From positions 62,001-126,000 of the forward strand of contig NZ_BAUV01000002.1 in the NCBI RefSeq assembly GCF_000513135.1: a stretch of DNA of 64,000 nt, in the 5' to 3' direction. This stretch comes from Halalkalibacter akibai JCM 9157 (lineage in GTDB: Bacteria > Bacillota > Bacilli > Bacillales > Bacillaceae_D). Each line of letters opens with the position of its first letter. Position 1 is the stretch's first letter. Position numbers and translations under genes: made by a program. Positions 25,278 to 33,776 of the stretch are shown here, piece by piece. Under the pieces are notes generated by a model. It did no database searches. It saw only the letters and a list, made by a program, of their open reading frames with translations, and was not told the origin of the DNA.

Positions 25278-26261
25278 ATGAAAGCAATTCAGTTTTCAAG
25301 CTACGGAGGTCCAGACGTTTTACAAATAGTAGACTTGGATCGACCAACACCGGAAGCAAAAGAGGTTCTTATTAAGATTGAAGCCATTGGAGTTAATTAT
25401 GCAGATACGGCAAGAAGAGAAGGGCAGTATGTAGTTCCGACTCCACTACCGTTTGTTCCTGGAGCGGAAGTAGCTGGAGTCATTGAGGAAGTAGGGGAGG
25501 ACGTAGCTTCCGTTAAAAAAGGAGATCGAGTTGTAACGTTGCTTGGTTCAAAACGAGCAACAGGTTATGCAGAACACACCATTGCAGACGAGAGAGGATT
25601 AATGCCGATCCCTAATAACGTAAGCTTTGAACATGCTGTCGCATTACCTTTACAAGGGCTAAGTGCTTACCACGTTTTAAAGACAATGGGGCAATTAGAA
25701 GAAGGAGAAACAGTGCTTGTACACGCAGCTGCTGGTGGGGTAGGAACGATCGCGGTTCAACTGGCGAAGTTATTTGGAGCAGGAAAGGTGATAGCGACTG
25801 CTAGTTCAGCTGAAAAACTTAACATTGTTAAAGAGCTTGGTGCCGATGTATTGATCAATTATAGCGAGGGAAATTGGCATGAACAGGTGCTAGAAGCAAC
25901 AAACGGAAAAGGCGTAGATGTTGCCCTTGAAATGGCCGGAGGTAGAGTGTTTATTGACACGTTAAAATGTTTAGCCACATTTGGTCGATTAGTTATTTAT
26001 GGAGTGGCAAGTGGTGAACAAAGTCCATTTAATCCATCTTCACTAATGGCGCGTAATCAATCGGTTATTGGATTTTTCTTGCCACAGATTATGAGAAAAC
26101 CAGCTTTGTTACAAAAGAGTATGCAAGAACTATTAACATATGTTGGCAAGGGAGAGTTAAAATTACAAATCGGTGGTGTGTATTCTTTAGAAGAAGCCGC
26201 AACTGTTCATACGTTAATGCAAGGACGGAAAACAACAGGTAAGCTCATATTAAAACCATAG
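25278..26261 (+). CDS. NADPH:quinone oxidoreductase-like MDR protein
   Basis: 327 residues of the zinc-free quinone-oxidoreductase branch of the medium-chain dehydrogenases. Start MKAIQFSSYGGPDVLQIVDL, N-terminal GroES-like fold with GVNYADTARREGQY, then the Rossmann motif VHAAAGGVGTIAVQLAKLFG (about residues 145-164) and GRLVIYGVASG. It lacks the zinc-binding cysteines of alcohol dehydrogenases. It likely reduces an enone or quinone with NADPH and might act as an enoyl reductase in this pathway. Last enzyme gene before the transporter, starting after AAGGAGGATACAAG. Confidence 0.88.
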   Translation: MKAIQFSSYGGPDVLQIVDLDRPTPEAKEVLIKIEAIGVNYADTARREGQYVVPTPLPFVPGAEVAGVIEEVGEDVASVKKGDRVVTLLGSKRATGYAEHTIADERGLMPIPNNVSFEHAVALPLQGLSAYHVLKTMGQLEEGETVLVHAAAGGVGTIAVQLAKLFGAGKVIATASSAEKLNIVKELGADVLINYSEGNWHEQVLEATNGKGVDVALEMAGGRVFIDTLKCLATFGRLVIYGVASGEQSPFNPSSLMARNQSVIGFFLPQIMRKPALLQKSMQELLTYVGKGELKLQIGGVYSLEEAATVHTLMQGRKTTGKLILKP

Positions 26262-26277
26262 GGGGATTTCCCCCTTT
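26259..26277 (+). terminator. short hairpin between the enzyme genes and the importer
   Basis: GGGGGATTTCCCCC followed by TTT lies at the stop codon of the MDR gene. The stem is only five base pairs and the T run is short, so it is at best a partial terminator that could lower expression of the transporter relative to the enzymes. Confidence 0.3.
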
Positions 26278-26307
26278 AAAGAATTTGCTGTAAAAGGAGG
26301 GCTAGGT

Positions 26308-27171
26308 GTGGAGCTTTTATTTCAGCAGTTATTAAATGGTCTCACTATTGGAAGCGTTTACAGCTTAGTGGCATTAGGTTTAACTCTGGTGTTTGGAATA
26401 TTGCATGTACCGAATTTTGCTCATGGGGCCTTGTATATGGTTGGGGCTTATATTGCTTTAACTGCAATGACAGCTCTAGGAGTCAGTTATTGGATTGCGA
26501 TTTTAATAGCAGTGCTATTCGTAGCGTTTGTTTCGGTTTTGATGGAGCGCATCGTGTTTAGTCGCTTAGATCCGAAAGATCCGCTTCCAATTATGATTGC
26601 AGCGATAGGGATTTTATTTTTCTTAGAATCACTAGCTCAGTATACATGGGGAAGTCAATATCAACGTATGATAACGCCTTATGGAGACTCTATCCAAATA
26701 TTCGGTTTAACGGTAACGATTCAAAGAATACTAGTGATTGTTGCGGCTGTAATTCTAATGGTTTTGCTTCATTTATTTTTGACAAAAACGATGACAGGGG
26801 CGGCCATCATTGCCATGTCACAGAATCGGAATGGAGCTTTTCTTGTCGGGATCCACTCTAGCCGAGTGGCGATGATGACCTTTGCGATAGCAGGTGGACT
26901 CGCCGCCGCTGCAGCTGCGTTATCTGCACCCATTAATCTAGTGTTTCCAAGTATGGGGAATCTCGTTATTATGAAAGCTTTTGTCATCATTATTATCGGA
27001 GGTATGGGGAGCATACCTGGGGCTATCATCGGGGGATACATTCTTGGAATGGCAGAAAGTCTAGGGGCTACTTATTTATCAACTGACTATAAAGATTTAA
27101 TCGCTTTTTTCCTCCTTGTATTAATTTTAACACTTAAGCCAACAGGGTTATTTGCAAAGGGGGTAAAGTGA
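26308..27171 (+). CDS. LIV-type ABC importer permease 1 (LivH family)
   Basis: 287 residues from a GTG, behind AAAGGAGGGCTAG. About eight membrane segments. LLNGLTIGSVYSLVALGLTL and FGILHVPNFAHGALYMVGAY are the family N-terminal signatures, and the coupling-helix region is GIHSSRVAMMTFAIAGGLA; the C-terminus has IIGGMGSIPGAIIGG. Forms the membrane channel with the LivM-like protein, from which it is separated by one base. In this cluster the importer probably carries an organic acid rather than an amino acid. Confidence 0.92.
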   Translation: MELLFQQLLNGLTIGSVYSLVALGLTLVFGILHVPNFAHGALYMVGAYIALTAMTALGVSYWIAILIAVLFVAFVSVLMERIVFSRLDPKDPLPIMIAAIGILFFLESLAQYTWGSQYQRMITPYGDSIQIFGLTVTIQRILVIVAAVILMVLLHLFLTKTMTGAAIIAMSQNRNGAFLVGIHSSRVAMMTFAIAGGLAAAAAALSAPINLVFPSMGNLVIMKAFVIIIIGGMGSIPGAIIGGYILGMAESLGATYLSTDYKDLIAFFLLVLILTLKPTGLFAKGVK

Positions 27172-27172
27172 G

Positions 27173-28171
27173 ATGAAGGTTGATAGAAAAACGTGGTTTT
27201 ACGGAATTTTACTTTTAGCAGTACTGGTATTTCCCCTTATTGTTCCGAATCAATATTACATGCAAATTCTCATTTTAGTATTTATCTGGTCAATAGCTGT
27301 CTATGGACTAAATACTATTACTGGATTAACAGGACAATTGTCCCTTGCTCATGCTGGCTTTTTTGCAATAGGCGCTTATAGTTTAGGACTTTTAACGGTA
27401 AAAGGTGGTGTGCCCTTTTGGATTGCGTTCATTCTAGCCATTGTTTTTACAGCCATTATTAGCCTTGGAATAGGTTTAGTTGCTCTTCGCACGAAATCAC
27501 ACTTTTTTGCGATTTACACCATGTCTGTTGGATTTATGATTTACCTTCTTATTTATAAATCAGATTTAACGGGTGGGGTAAGGGGACTTATCGGAATCCC
27601 TAATCCGTCACCTATTGGACCCATAAGTTTCGAATCTATGATTTCATATTACTATTTGATGTTGTTTTTCTTATTGTTAACCATTTTTATTATGTATCGT
27701 CTGTTTCATTCTCTATTAGGGAAAACATTTATGGCGATAAGAAACAGCGAGGAGCTAGCTCAAACTTTAGGAATCTCTGTCATGAAGAATAAATTATTAG
27801 CTTTTGTCTTATCTGCAGCCTTTGCTGCATTAGCTGGTGCTCTTTATGCCTCTTATGTGCGCTTCATTGGGCCACAAATGGCAGATATTCATGTGGCGTT
27901 TGAAATTTTACTTTACTTGCTAGTCGGTGGAATAGGGACACTCGCTGGGCCAGTTGTCGGCACGTTTATTGTTGTGGTCCTAACTCAAATGCTTCAGTTT
28001 CTAGAGGAATTTCGAATGCTTGTTTTTGGCCCGATTGTTGTGCTATTAGTATTGTTTTATCCAAGAGGGCTGGTTGGAGGTTACTTAATGTGGAAGGCAA
28101 AACGTAAACACAAAAAACAAGCAACTCAGAAAAGTTTAGAAGGAGGATCTGCCCGTGCTATTAACGATTGA
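27173..28171 (+). CDS. LIV-type ABC importer permease 2 (LivM family)
   Basis: 332 residues, about nine membrane segments. TGLTGQLSLAHAGFFAIGAYS is the LivM hallmark near residue 48, AIRNSEELAQTLGISVMKNKLLAFVLSA the coupling helix region, and GGIGTLAGPVVGTFIV the C-terminal loop. A basic tail (KAKRKHKKQ) ends the protein. It overlaps the start of the ATPase gene by 17 bp. Confidence 0.92.
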   Translation: MKVDRKTWFYGILLLAVLVFPLIVPNQYYMQILILVFIWSIAVYGLNTITGLTGQLSLAHAGFFAIGAYSLGLLTVKGGVPFWIAFILAIVFTAIISLGIGLVALRTKSHFFAIYTMSVGFMIYLLIYKSDLTGGVRGLIGIPNPSPIGPISFESMISYYYLMLFFLLLTIFIMYRLFHSLLGKTFMAIRNSEELAQTLGISVMKNKLLAFVLSAAFAALAGALYASYVRFIGPQMADIHVAFEILLYLLVGGIGTLAGPVVGTFIVVVLTQMLQFLEEFRMLVFGPIVVLLVLFYPRGLVGGYLMWKAKRKHKKQATQKSLEGGSARAIND

Positions 28172-28928
28172 TCAGTTGACTAAATCATTTGGTGGACTAA
28201 CGGCTGTTCAAAACGTTAGTGCTTCTATTGAGAGAGGAACGATTACCGCTGTTATTGGACCAAACGGTGCAGGGAAATCAACATTTTTTAATCTAATTAG
28301 TGGGTTTCACTTACCATCCTCTGGAAACGTGATTTATAAGGGGGAGGACATATCGAGGTTAAAGGCTGATAAGATTGCTAGACTTGGTGTTGGAAGAACG
28401 TTTCAGACCACACATTTATTTGAACAGGCTACAGTATTAGATAATGTCTTAATTGGACATCGTTTAAGGACGAAAGCAGGGTTATTTGATGCTATCTTTC
28501 GAACAAAGAGAGAGAAGCTTGAGCAAAAGAAGTGCTTACAAAAAGCAGAAGAAGTTCTTGAGTTTGTTGGAGCGAGTTCAATTGCTTATGCACCAATTTC
28601 AGCCATTACTCAGGAACAACAAAAACGTGTTGCTTTTGCTCTCGCATTGGCAACGGACCCTGAATTAGTTCTTTTGGATGAACCAGCAGCTGGAGTAAAT
28701 CCTGACGAAACAGAAGGGCTAGCTGAACTCATGAAGAAAATGGTTAATCATGGTAAGACTGTTTGTTTAATCGAACATAAAATGCCGATGGTTATGTCTT
28801 TAGCCGATCATATCATTGTTTTGAATCACGGTCAGAAGATTGCTGAAGGGAAGCCAAATGACATAAAAAATGATGAAAATGTAATCAATGCTTATTTAGG
28901 AGGGACAGACAATGCTAGTGCTTCGTAA
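28155..28928 (+). CDS. LIV-type ABC importer ATPase 1 (LivG family, degenerate signature motif)
   Basis: 257 residues from a GTG that overlaps the LivM-like gene and follows AGAAGGAGGATCTG. Walker A GPNGAGKST (about 36-44), Q loop in GRTFQTTHLF, Walker B ELVLLDEPAAGVNPDE and switch His in CLIEHKM. The ABC signature, normally LSxGQ, reads AITQEQQKR: the signature glycine is Glu. Its partner LivF-like ATPase has a normal motif, so the pair may have one catalytic site impaired. The frame and neighbours look intact, so this is not obviously a sequencing error. Confidence 0.9.
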   Translation: MLLTIDQLTKSFGGLTAVQNVSASIERGTITAVIGPNGAGKSTFFNLISGFHLPSSGNVIYKGEDISRLKADKIARLGVGRTFQTTHLFEQATVLDNVLIGHRLRTKAGLFDAIFRTKREKLEQKKCLQKAEEVLEFVGASSIAYAPISAITQEQQKRVAFALALATDPELVLLDEPAAGVNPDETEGLAELMKKMVNHGKTVCLIEHKMPMVMSLADHIIVLNHGQKIAEGKPNDIKNDENVINAYLGGTDNASAS

Positions 28929-29619
28929 TCTATACGTGAAACATGGAGCAAATTCTGTTCTAAATCACATCAATCTTGAGATTCAACAGGGAGAACTTGT
29001 TGTTCTTCTAGGGGCAAACGGCGCGGGAAAAAGTACATTGTTTCAAACGATAAGTGGTTTAAAACGACCAGATTCTGGAGACATTCAATTTTTGGATAAA
29101 GCTATCCATCGCTTGTCGGCTAGTCAAATAGTTAAAGAAGGTGTTGTGCAATGTGCAGAGGGAAGAATGCTATTCCCACAAATGTCTGTCCATGAAAATT
29201 TAAAAATGGGTGCTTATACGTATAAAAGAAATAAAGCAGAAATGTCAAGACAACTAGATAAAATCTATGATCTTTTTCCTGATTTAATAGCTAAACGCCA
29301 AGCTTTAGCTGGGAGTTTAAGTGGTGGACAACAGCAAATGGTTGCAATCGGTCGAGCTTTAATGGCAAAGCCCAAGTTATTAATGCTTGATGAACCCTCT
29401 CTTGGTCTAGCGCCCTTAATTGTCAAACAAATGTTTTCTGTTATTCAAGAAATTAATCAAACAGGGGTTACCGTTTTGCTAGCGGAGCAAAATGCTCATG
29501 CTGCCCTTTCTATTTCTTCAAGGGGATATGTGCTTGAAAATGGATCTTTGGTGCTTGAAGGTACAAAAGAAGCTTTACTTGACAATGATGAAATTCGCAA
29601 AGCCTATATTGGGGCTTAG
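28912..29619 (+). CDS. LIV-type ABC importer ATPase 2 (LivF family)
   Basis: 235 residues, overlapping the LivG-like gene by 17 bp, with TTAGGAGGGACAGACA before the ATG. Walker A GANGAGKST, CAEGRMLFPQMSVHENL (LivF-specific Q-loop region), normal signature SLSGGQQQM, Walker B LLMLDEPSLGLAP and switch His replaced by Gln-Asn in LLAEQNAHAAL, as is usual for LivF. Pairs with the LivG-like ATPase on the cytoplasmic side. Confidence 0.93.
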   Translation: MLVLRNLYVKHGANSVLNHINLEIQQGELVVLLGANGAGKSTLFQTISGLKRPDSGDIQFLDKAIHRLSASQIVKEGVVQCAEGRMLFPQMSVHENLKMGAYTYKRNKAEMSRQLDKIYDLFPDLIAKRQALAGSLSGGQQQMVAIGRALMAKPKLLMLDEPSLGLAPLIVKQMFSVIQEINQTGVTVLLAEQNAHAALSISSRGYVLENGSLVLEGTKEALLDNDEIRKAYIGA

Positions 29620-29656
29620 GATTTCAATATATTAATCATGATGGGGGAAATGGAAA

Positions 29657-30871
29657 ATGAAAAAAAAGAATCGGTTTTTGTTGTCATGTGTTACAGCGGG
29701 TTTATTGGCATTGGCTGCTTGTTCAGGCGAAAGTACAACACAATCAAGTGGAACACAAGAACCTGCACCTGCTGAGGAAGTAGAGGCCCCTGAAACAGAA
29801 GCGGGAGAGGAAGTTTTAAACATTGGCTACACTGGCCCGTTAAGTGGTCCAGCTGCCTTTTATGGTGAAAATACCGTAGCTGGGGTGAGAATGGCAGCTG
29901 ACGAAATTAATGAAGCTGGTGGGTTTGAAGTGGCTGGGACGACGTATAAATTGAATTTAGTTACTTTAGACGATATGTATTTGCCGAATGAAGCAGGAAC
30001 AAATGCAAGACGACTTGTACAAGAACACAAAACACCTGTTGTTTTTGTACCGCACAGTGGTGGTGTTTTTGCTACACAAGTTTTCAATGAGCAAGACAAT
30101 TTTATGATTGCCGCTTATACGAGTGAACCTGATATTCTTACACAAGGAAACGAGTTGACATTAAGAATTCCCCCTTCATATGATCAGTATCCGGAACCAT
30201 TTGTAACCTATCAACAAGAACGATTTGGGAAACGTTTAGCTTTACTACCAACCGCAACTCAATATGGTAAGGATTGGACTGAAGAGTTAGTACCTGTATG
30301 GGAAGAGCACGGCGGAGAGGTTGTTTACAATGGAGAAGTTGATTTTGGTAAAGACACGGATTTCTTCCCGATTGTTACAAATGCTCTAAATCAAGACCCA
30401 GACGTTATCTTCGTTGGGGGACCGTCTGAACCGACAGCTTTATTAATGAAGGCTGCAAGAGATCTCGGGTTTGAAGGAGGTTTCATGGTGATGGACCAAG
30501 CGAAGTTTGAAGAAATGGATAGTGTAGTATCACTTGAAGAAATTGAAGGGGCAATCGGTATGCTACCAATCAGAGATAGTGATGCATCTGGTGCAGAGAA
30601 TTTCATTTCTCTATTTGAATCAGAGTACGGTCGTGTTCCGACAGCTGAATCAGCTTTTAATTATCAAGCATTATTTGTCATTGTTGAAGCAATGAAGCTA
30701 GCAGGTACAGTTGAAGATCCTCACGCTATAATGGAACAAATGGATGCGGGTGTTAAAGCATTACCAGAAGATAAATTCGTTTGGCATTTAACTGGTGTTG
30801 TTAATAATGGGTTTGACTGGATTGCTTCCATTGCGGCAATTGAAGACGGGCAGATCGTTCATATTGAATAG
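29657..30871 (+). CDS. LIV-type ABC importer substrate-binding lipoprotein
   Basis: 404 residues with a lipoprotein signal: KKKNR, a hydrophobic core, and lipobox LAAC with C22. A Glu/Pro/Thr-rich linker follows, then a periplasmic-binding type I (Leu/Ile/Val) fold: LNIGYTGPLSGPAAFYGENT, ADEINEAGGFEV, LVQEHKTPVVFVPHSGGV, DPDVIFVGGPSEPTALLMKA. It delivers ligand to the LivHMGF complex outside the membrane. Last gene of the cluster; the ligand pocket cannot be read, but the gene neighbourhood points to an organic acid that becomes a CoA thioester. Confidence 0.92.
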   Translation: MKKKNRFLLSCVTAGLLALAACSGESTTQSSGTQEPAPAEEVEAPETEAGEEVLNIGYTGPLSGPAAFYGENTVAGVRMAADEINEAGGFEVAGTTYKLNLVTLDDMYLPNEAGTNARRLVQEHKTPVVFVPHSGGVFATQVFNEQDNFMIAAYTSEPDILTQGNELTLRIPPSYDQYPEPFVTYQQERFGKRLALLPTATQYGKDWTEELVPVWEEHGGEVVYNGEVDFGKDTDFFPIVTNALNQDPDVIFVGGPSEPTALLMKAARDLGFEGGFMVMDQAKFEEMDSVVSLEEIEGAIGMLPIRDSDASGAENFISLFESEYGRVPTAESAFNYQALFVIVEAMKLAGTVEDPHAIMEQMDAGVKALPEDKFVWHLTGVVNNGFDWIASIAAIEDGQIVHIE

Positions 30872-30880
30872 AGGAATTAA

Positions 30881-31287
30881 GAGGCTGGGACATACTAAAG
30901 TGTTTAAATGAGCATACGAACGATGCAGAAACTTTAGCGGAGGAGATATACGTAGACTCCTGAGGGATTAAAGGTAGGCCACTGAAAAGGTCCTTTTTAG
31001 CAGATTCAAGGAAGCAACAATGGCTTCACACGTTGCGCGCCTGCTATGAGAAACCCACTCATAGCAGGTTTTAAAAGATTGCAACGGTTTCGCTCATTGC
31101 TTAGAGACCACTGAAAAAGGTGAAAAACACACCTTTTTCAGTGGCCTTATTAAAGGCAAGGGTGAGACCCCGCAGTGCGTATGCACGAGGAGGCTCACCG
31201 GCCGCCTGCGGAAAGCGAAGTGTATTTCCGGATGTAACCATCTTTCGTTCGGATTTCTCGTTATTTAAACTCTTTTGTCCGAGCCTT
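30881..31287. repeat. 407-bp structured repeat element with imperfect terminal inverted repeats
   Basis: The ends are aggctgggaca (30882-30892) and tgtccgagcct (31276-31286), an inverted repeat with one mismatch. The pairing extends inward with gaps (atttaaac-ccttt region and the gaacga/tcgttc region). Inside are nested hairpins, including a 15-bp perfect stem at 31108-31122/31130-31144. It fills the gap between the catabolic cluster and the rpsU promoter, has no plausible gene, and the final T run may act as a terminator. Looks like a non-autonomous intergenic repeat of the kind common in Bacillaceae. Confidence 0.65.
31018..31144 (+). repeat. core of structured repeat, copy 1
   Basis: Four stems: P1 31018-31022/31095-31099, P2 31031-31036/31081-31086, P3 31040-31050/31058-31068 with a 7-nt loop, P4 31108-31122/31130-31144. 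The same arrangement, with different stem sequences but conserved joining segments (ggcttc, tgcgcgc, ttaaaa, ttcgctcat), occurs in reverse orientation at 43243-43372. Confidence 0.65.
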
Positions 31288-31333
31288 TTTTCATGGATTT
31301 AGTTGGGTGAAGGAGTTAATTGTCGTTTTACAG

Positions 31334-31362
31334 TTGACCAATTTGCTTCCATATATTATAAT
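31334..31362 (+). promoter_or_regulatory. rpsU-yqeY promoter
   Basis: TTGACC (31334-31339), 17-bp spacer, TATAAT (31357-31362). It lies 67 bp upstream of rpsU and just after the repeat element. Confidence 0.85.
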
Positions 31363-31428
31363 TCTAGAAGACGTGCACTCAACAGATTGTACGTCCTGAG
31401 TTGGTTGTTTCGGAGGGAGGGAAATAAA

Positions 31429-31602
31429 ATGGCAGAAACTCGTGTTCGCAAAAACGAATCGATTGATGCTGCACTTCGTCGCTTCAAGAGATCACTCTCT
31501 AAAGAAGGAACGTTGGCTGAGGTTAAAAAGCGTAAGCACTATGAAAAGCCTAGTGTTAAGCGTAAGAAGAAATCTGAAGCAGCAAGAAAACGTAAGTTCT
31601 AA
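31429..31602 (+). CDS. rpsU: 30S ribosomal protein S21
   Basis: 57 residues, the normal length. [20 protein letters not shown] and the basic tail [14 protein letters not shown] are diagnostic. The ATG at 31429 follows CGGAGGGAGG; the longer open frame upstream is non-coding. S21 binds the 30S platform near the anti-Shine-Dalgarno sequence. It is transcribed with yqeY, as in B. subtilis. Confidence 0.98.
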   Translation: MAETRVRKNESIDAALRRFKRSLSKEGTLAEVKKRKHYEKPSVKRKKKSEAARKRKF

Positions 31603-31624
31603 TTGAAGTGAGAGGGTGCTTTCA

Positions 31625-32068
31625 TTGAATCTTCTTGAACGTTTGAATCAAGACATGAAGAATGCGATGAAGAACAAGGAAAAGGATAGACTCTCTGTCA
31701 TCCGTATGGTAAAATCGTCGTTGCAAAACGAGCAGTTTAAGCTCGGACGTGAGTTAACGGACGATGATAGCCTTACGGTGCTTAATCGCGAGCTGAAACA
31801 ACGCAAGGATTCCCTCCATGAGTTTGAACAAGCTAACCGTGAAGATTTAGCTTCCAAGCTACGAGCTGAATTAGCCGTGCTTGTGGACTATATGCCAGAA
31901 CAGCTTTCTGAAGAAGAAGTATCGAAAATTGTGCAAGACGCAATTGCTGAAGTAGGTGCTTCAACCAAAGCAGACATGGGTAAGGTCATGGGAGCAGTCA
32001 TGCCTAAGGTTAAAGGAAAAGCTGATGGTGGTCTTGTGAATCGTCTTGTGCAACAACATTTATCATAA
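31625..32068 (+). CDS. yqeY: YqeY/GatB-related protein
   Basis: 147 residues from the TTG at 31625, which has GAGAGGG 8 bp upstream; a GTG at 31616 overlaps that site. [46 protein letters not shown] and [20 protein letters not shown] are family strings. The C-terminal part resembles the tail of GatB, the Glu-tRNA amidotransferase subunit, suggesting tRNA contact, but the cellular role is not settled. Second gene after rpsU. Confidence 0.95.
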   Translation: MNLLERLNQDMKNAMKNKEKDRLSVIRMVKSSLQNEQFKLGRELTDDDSLTVLNRELKQRKDSLHEFEQANREDLASKLRAELAVLVDYMPEQLSEEEVSKIVQDAIAEVGASTKADMGKVMGAVMPKVKGKADGGLVNRLVQQHLS

Positions 32069-32074
32069 TGACAT

Positions 32075-32112
32075 AAACGCCTCATCTCTTATAAGAGATG
32101 AGGCGTTTTTTA
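32075..32112 (+). terminator. terminator after rpsU-yqeY
   Basis: A perfect 14-bp stem (aacgcctcatctct / agatgaggcgtt) with loop tataag is followed by six T, eight bases after the yqeY stop. Confidence 0.95.
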
Positions 32113-32351
32113 TATTTAGGAGGATTGGTATTTTTGGAATATGGATCTTCCTTAGTAAAAGTGAACAATATGAGACGAACGCTTTTTTTCTAATTCATTA
32201 AAAACAACAAAGAGTCTAAAATCATCCCTTTTGAATCAAAAATAGCCAAATTAGAATAAACATATAGACATTACTAGAGATTATGAGTGAGCTCATGATA
32301 AGATTTAGGGAGAGTAGGGAAAGATAGGATTATGATTCTTTTATAAAAAAG

Positions 32352-32378
32352 TGAAACCAAATACGATGGAGCTTCGTA
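32352..32378 (+). promoter_or_regulatory. sigma-W-type promoter of the yqeZ-floA-yqfB operon
   Basis: TGAAAC (32352-32357), 17-bp spacer, CGTA (32375-32378) match the sigma-W consensus, and this operon is a known sigma-W target in B. subtilis. The remaining intergenic sequence (32113-32351) shows nothing else that I can support. Confidence 0.8.
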
Positions 32379-32411
32379 AATAAAAGAGGTCATATAGAAG
32401 GGAGGATTACT

Positions 32412-33752
32412 ATGGCAACAAGACGAAGACGGCTGATGTTTTCTTTTGCGTTTTTCGTGTTAGCCTTTCTCCTAATCCCAATTCAATTATTGGTGCATAG
32501 TGAGAGGGACACAGAAGGCCCGATTGTTTACTACATCCCAGTTGAACAAACAGTTGAGAGAGGTTTGGAAGCTTTTTTAACTCGTTCATTTTCTACAGCA
32601 GTAGAAGATGGAGCTACTCATATTGTTTTAGAAATGGATACGCCTGGTGGAGCAGTTGATGCAGCAGGTAATATCGCCACGTTAATTCAAGAAACTGATA
32701 TCCCGATTATTACATTTGTTAAAAGCAAAGCCATATCTGCTGGAGCTTACATTGCTTTAAACACTAGTGAGATCGTGATGGCACCCGGTGCAACGATGGG
32801 GTCAGCGGCTGTAATTGACGGAGCAGGAAATGCTGCAGAAGAGAAGACACAATCTTATTGGTTATCAGAAATGCGTAGTGCAGCTGAATTAAATGGACGC
32901 GATCCACAGTATGCGCTTGCAATGGCTGATAATCGGATTGATTTGCCTGAACTCGGTGCACCTGAAGGGGAACTTTTGACACTAACCGCTCAACAAGCGC
33001 TGCAGGTAGAGTATGCTGAGGCGATTGCTTCAAACCGAGCAGAACTTTTAAATCATTTAGGTTTAGAAGATGCAGTTGAAAAAGAGATGGAAGTCAGCTT
33101 CTCTGAACAAATTGCAAGGTTTGTTACTCATCCAGTAGTCATACCTATTTTGCTGTCGATTGGAAGCCTGGGCTTAGTCTTAGAACTGTATTCTCCTGGT
33201 TTTGGGGTTCCTGGTATTATGGGAATTTCTGCGCTATTGCTGTTTTTCTTTGGTCATATGTTTGCAGGGTTTGCAGGATGGGAATCAATGATTCTATTTG
33301 TTATTGGATTTATTTTAATCATGGTTGAAATATTTGTTCCTGGATTCGGGATATTTGGATTACTAGGCATTGCATCAGTCATTGGAGGTATGTTGCTAGC
33401 TTCTTTTTCGACTGCTTCGATGATTATATATATCGCGATTGCTTTAGTCATCACAACAGTAGTTGCTATTTTTATTTTTAAGTATTTCGGTAACCGAGGC
33501 CCAATGCGGAAAATTATTCATACTGATTCGACTAGCACTGAAAAAGGTTATATTTCCAATGTAACAAGAGCTGAATTAGTGGGTCAAATTGGAGAGACTT
33601 TAACACCGCTCCGCCCGTCAGGCTCTGTTGTATTTGGACATGAACGGCTTGACGTGGTGTCTGAGGGAGGCTATATTGGACAAGGAAAGCGTGTTGAGGT
33701 GATTTACACTTCTGGATCACGTATTGTTGTAAGAGAAGCAAAAGAAAACTAA
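32412..33752 (+). CDS. yqeZ: NfeD-family membrane serine protease YqeZ
   Basis: 446 residues (NfeD1b type). An N-terminal membrane segment (about 10-27) is followed by a ClpP-like protease domain: EMDTPGGAVDAAGNIATLI, then KSKAISAGAYIALN with the catalytic Ser, and ATMGSAAVI. Four membrane helices occupy about 235-360, then an OB-fold NfeD tail (VGQIGETLTPLRPSGSVVF). It acts with the flotillin FloA, encoded next, in membrane organisation and envelope stress resistance. Start ATG follows AAGGGAGG. Confidence 0.94.
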   Translation: MATRRRRLMFSFAFFVLAFLLIPIQLLVHSERDTEGPIVYYIPVEQTVERGLEAFLTRSFSTAVEDGATHIVLEMDTPGGAVDAAGNIATLIQETDIPIITFVKSKAISAGAYIALNTSEIVMAPGATMGSAAVIDGAGNAAEEKTQSYWLSEMRSAAELNGRDPQYALAMADNRIDLPELGAPEGELLTLTAQQALQVEYAEAIASNRAELLNHLGLEDAVEKEMEVSFSEQIARFVTHPVVIPILLSIGSLGLVLELYSPGFGVPGIMGISALLLFFFGHMFAGFAGWESMILFVIGFILIMVEIFVPGFGIFGLLGIASVIGGMLLASFSTASMIIYIAIALVITTVVAIFIFKYFGNRGPMRKIIHTDSTSTEKGYISNVTRAELVGQIGETLTPLRPSGSVVFGHERLDVVSEGGYIGQGKRVEVIYTSGSRIVVREAKEN

Positions 33753-33776
33753 AAGGAAAAAGGGAGGAATTACAAT

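Noticed and set aside
31120-31302. 60-codon open frame in the repeat element before rpsU
   Set aside because: It lies across hairpins and repeat ends and has no ribosome site; explained by the repeat.
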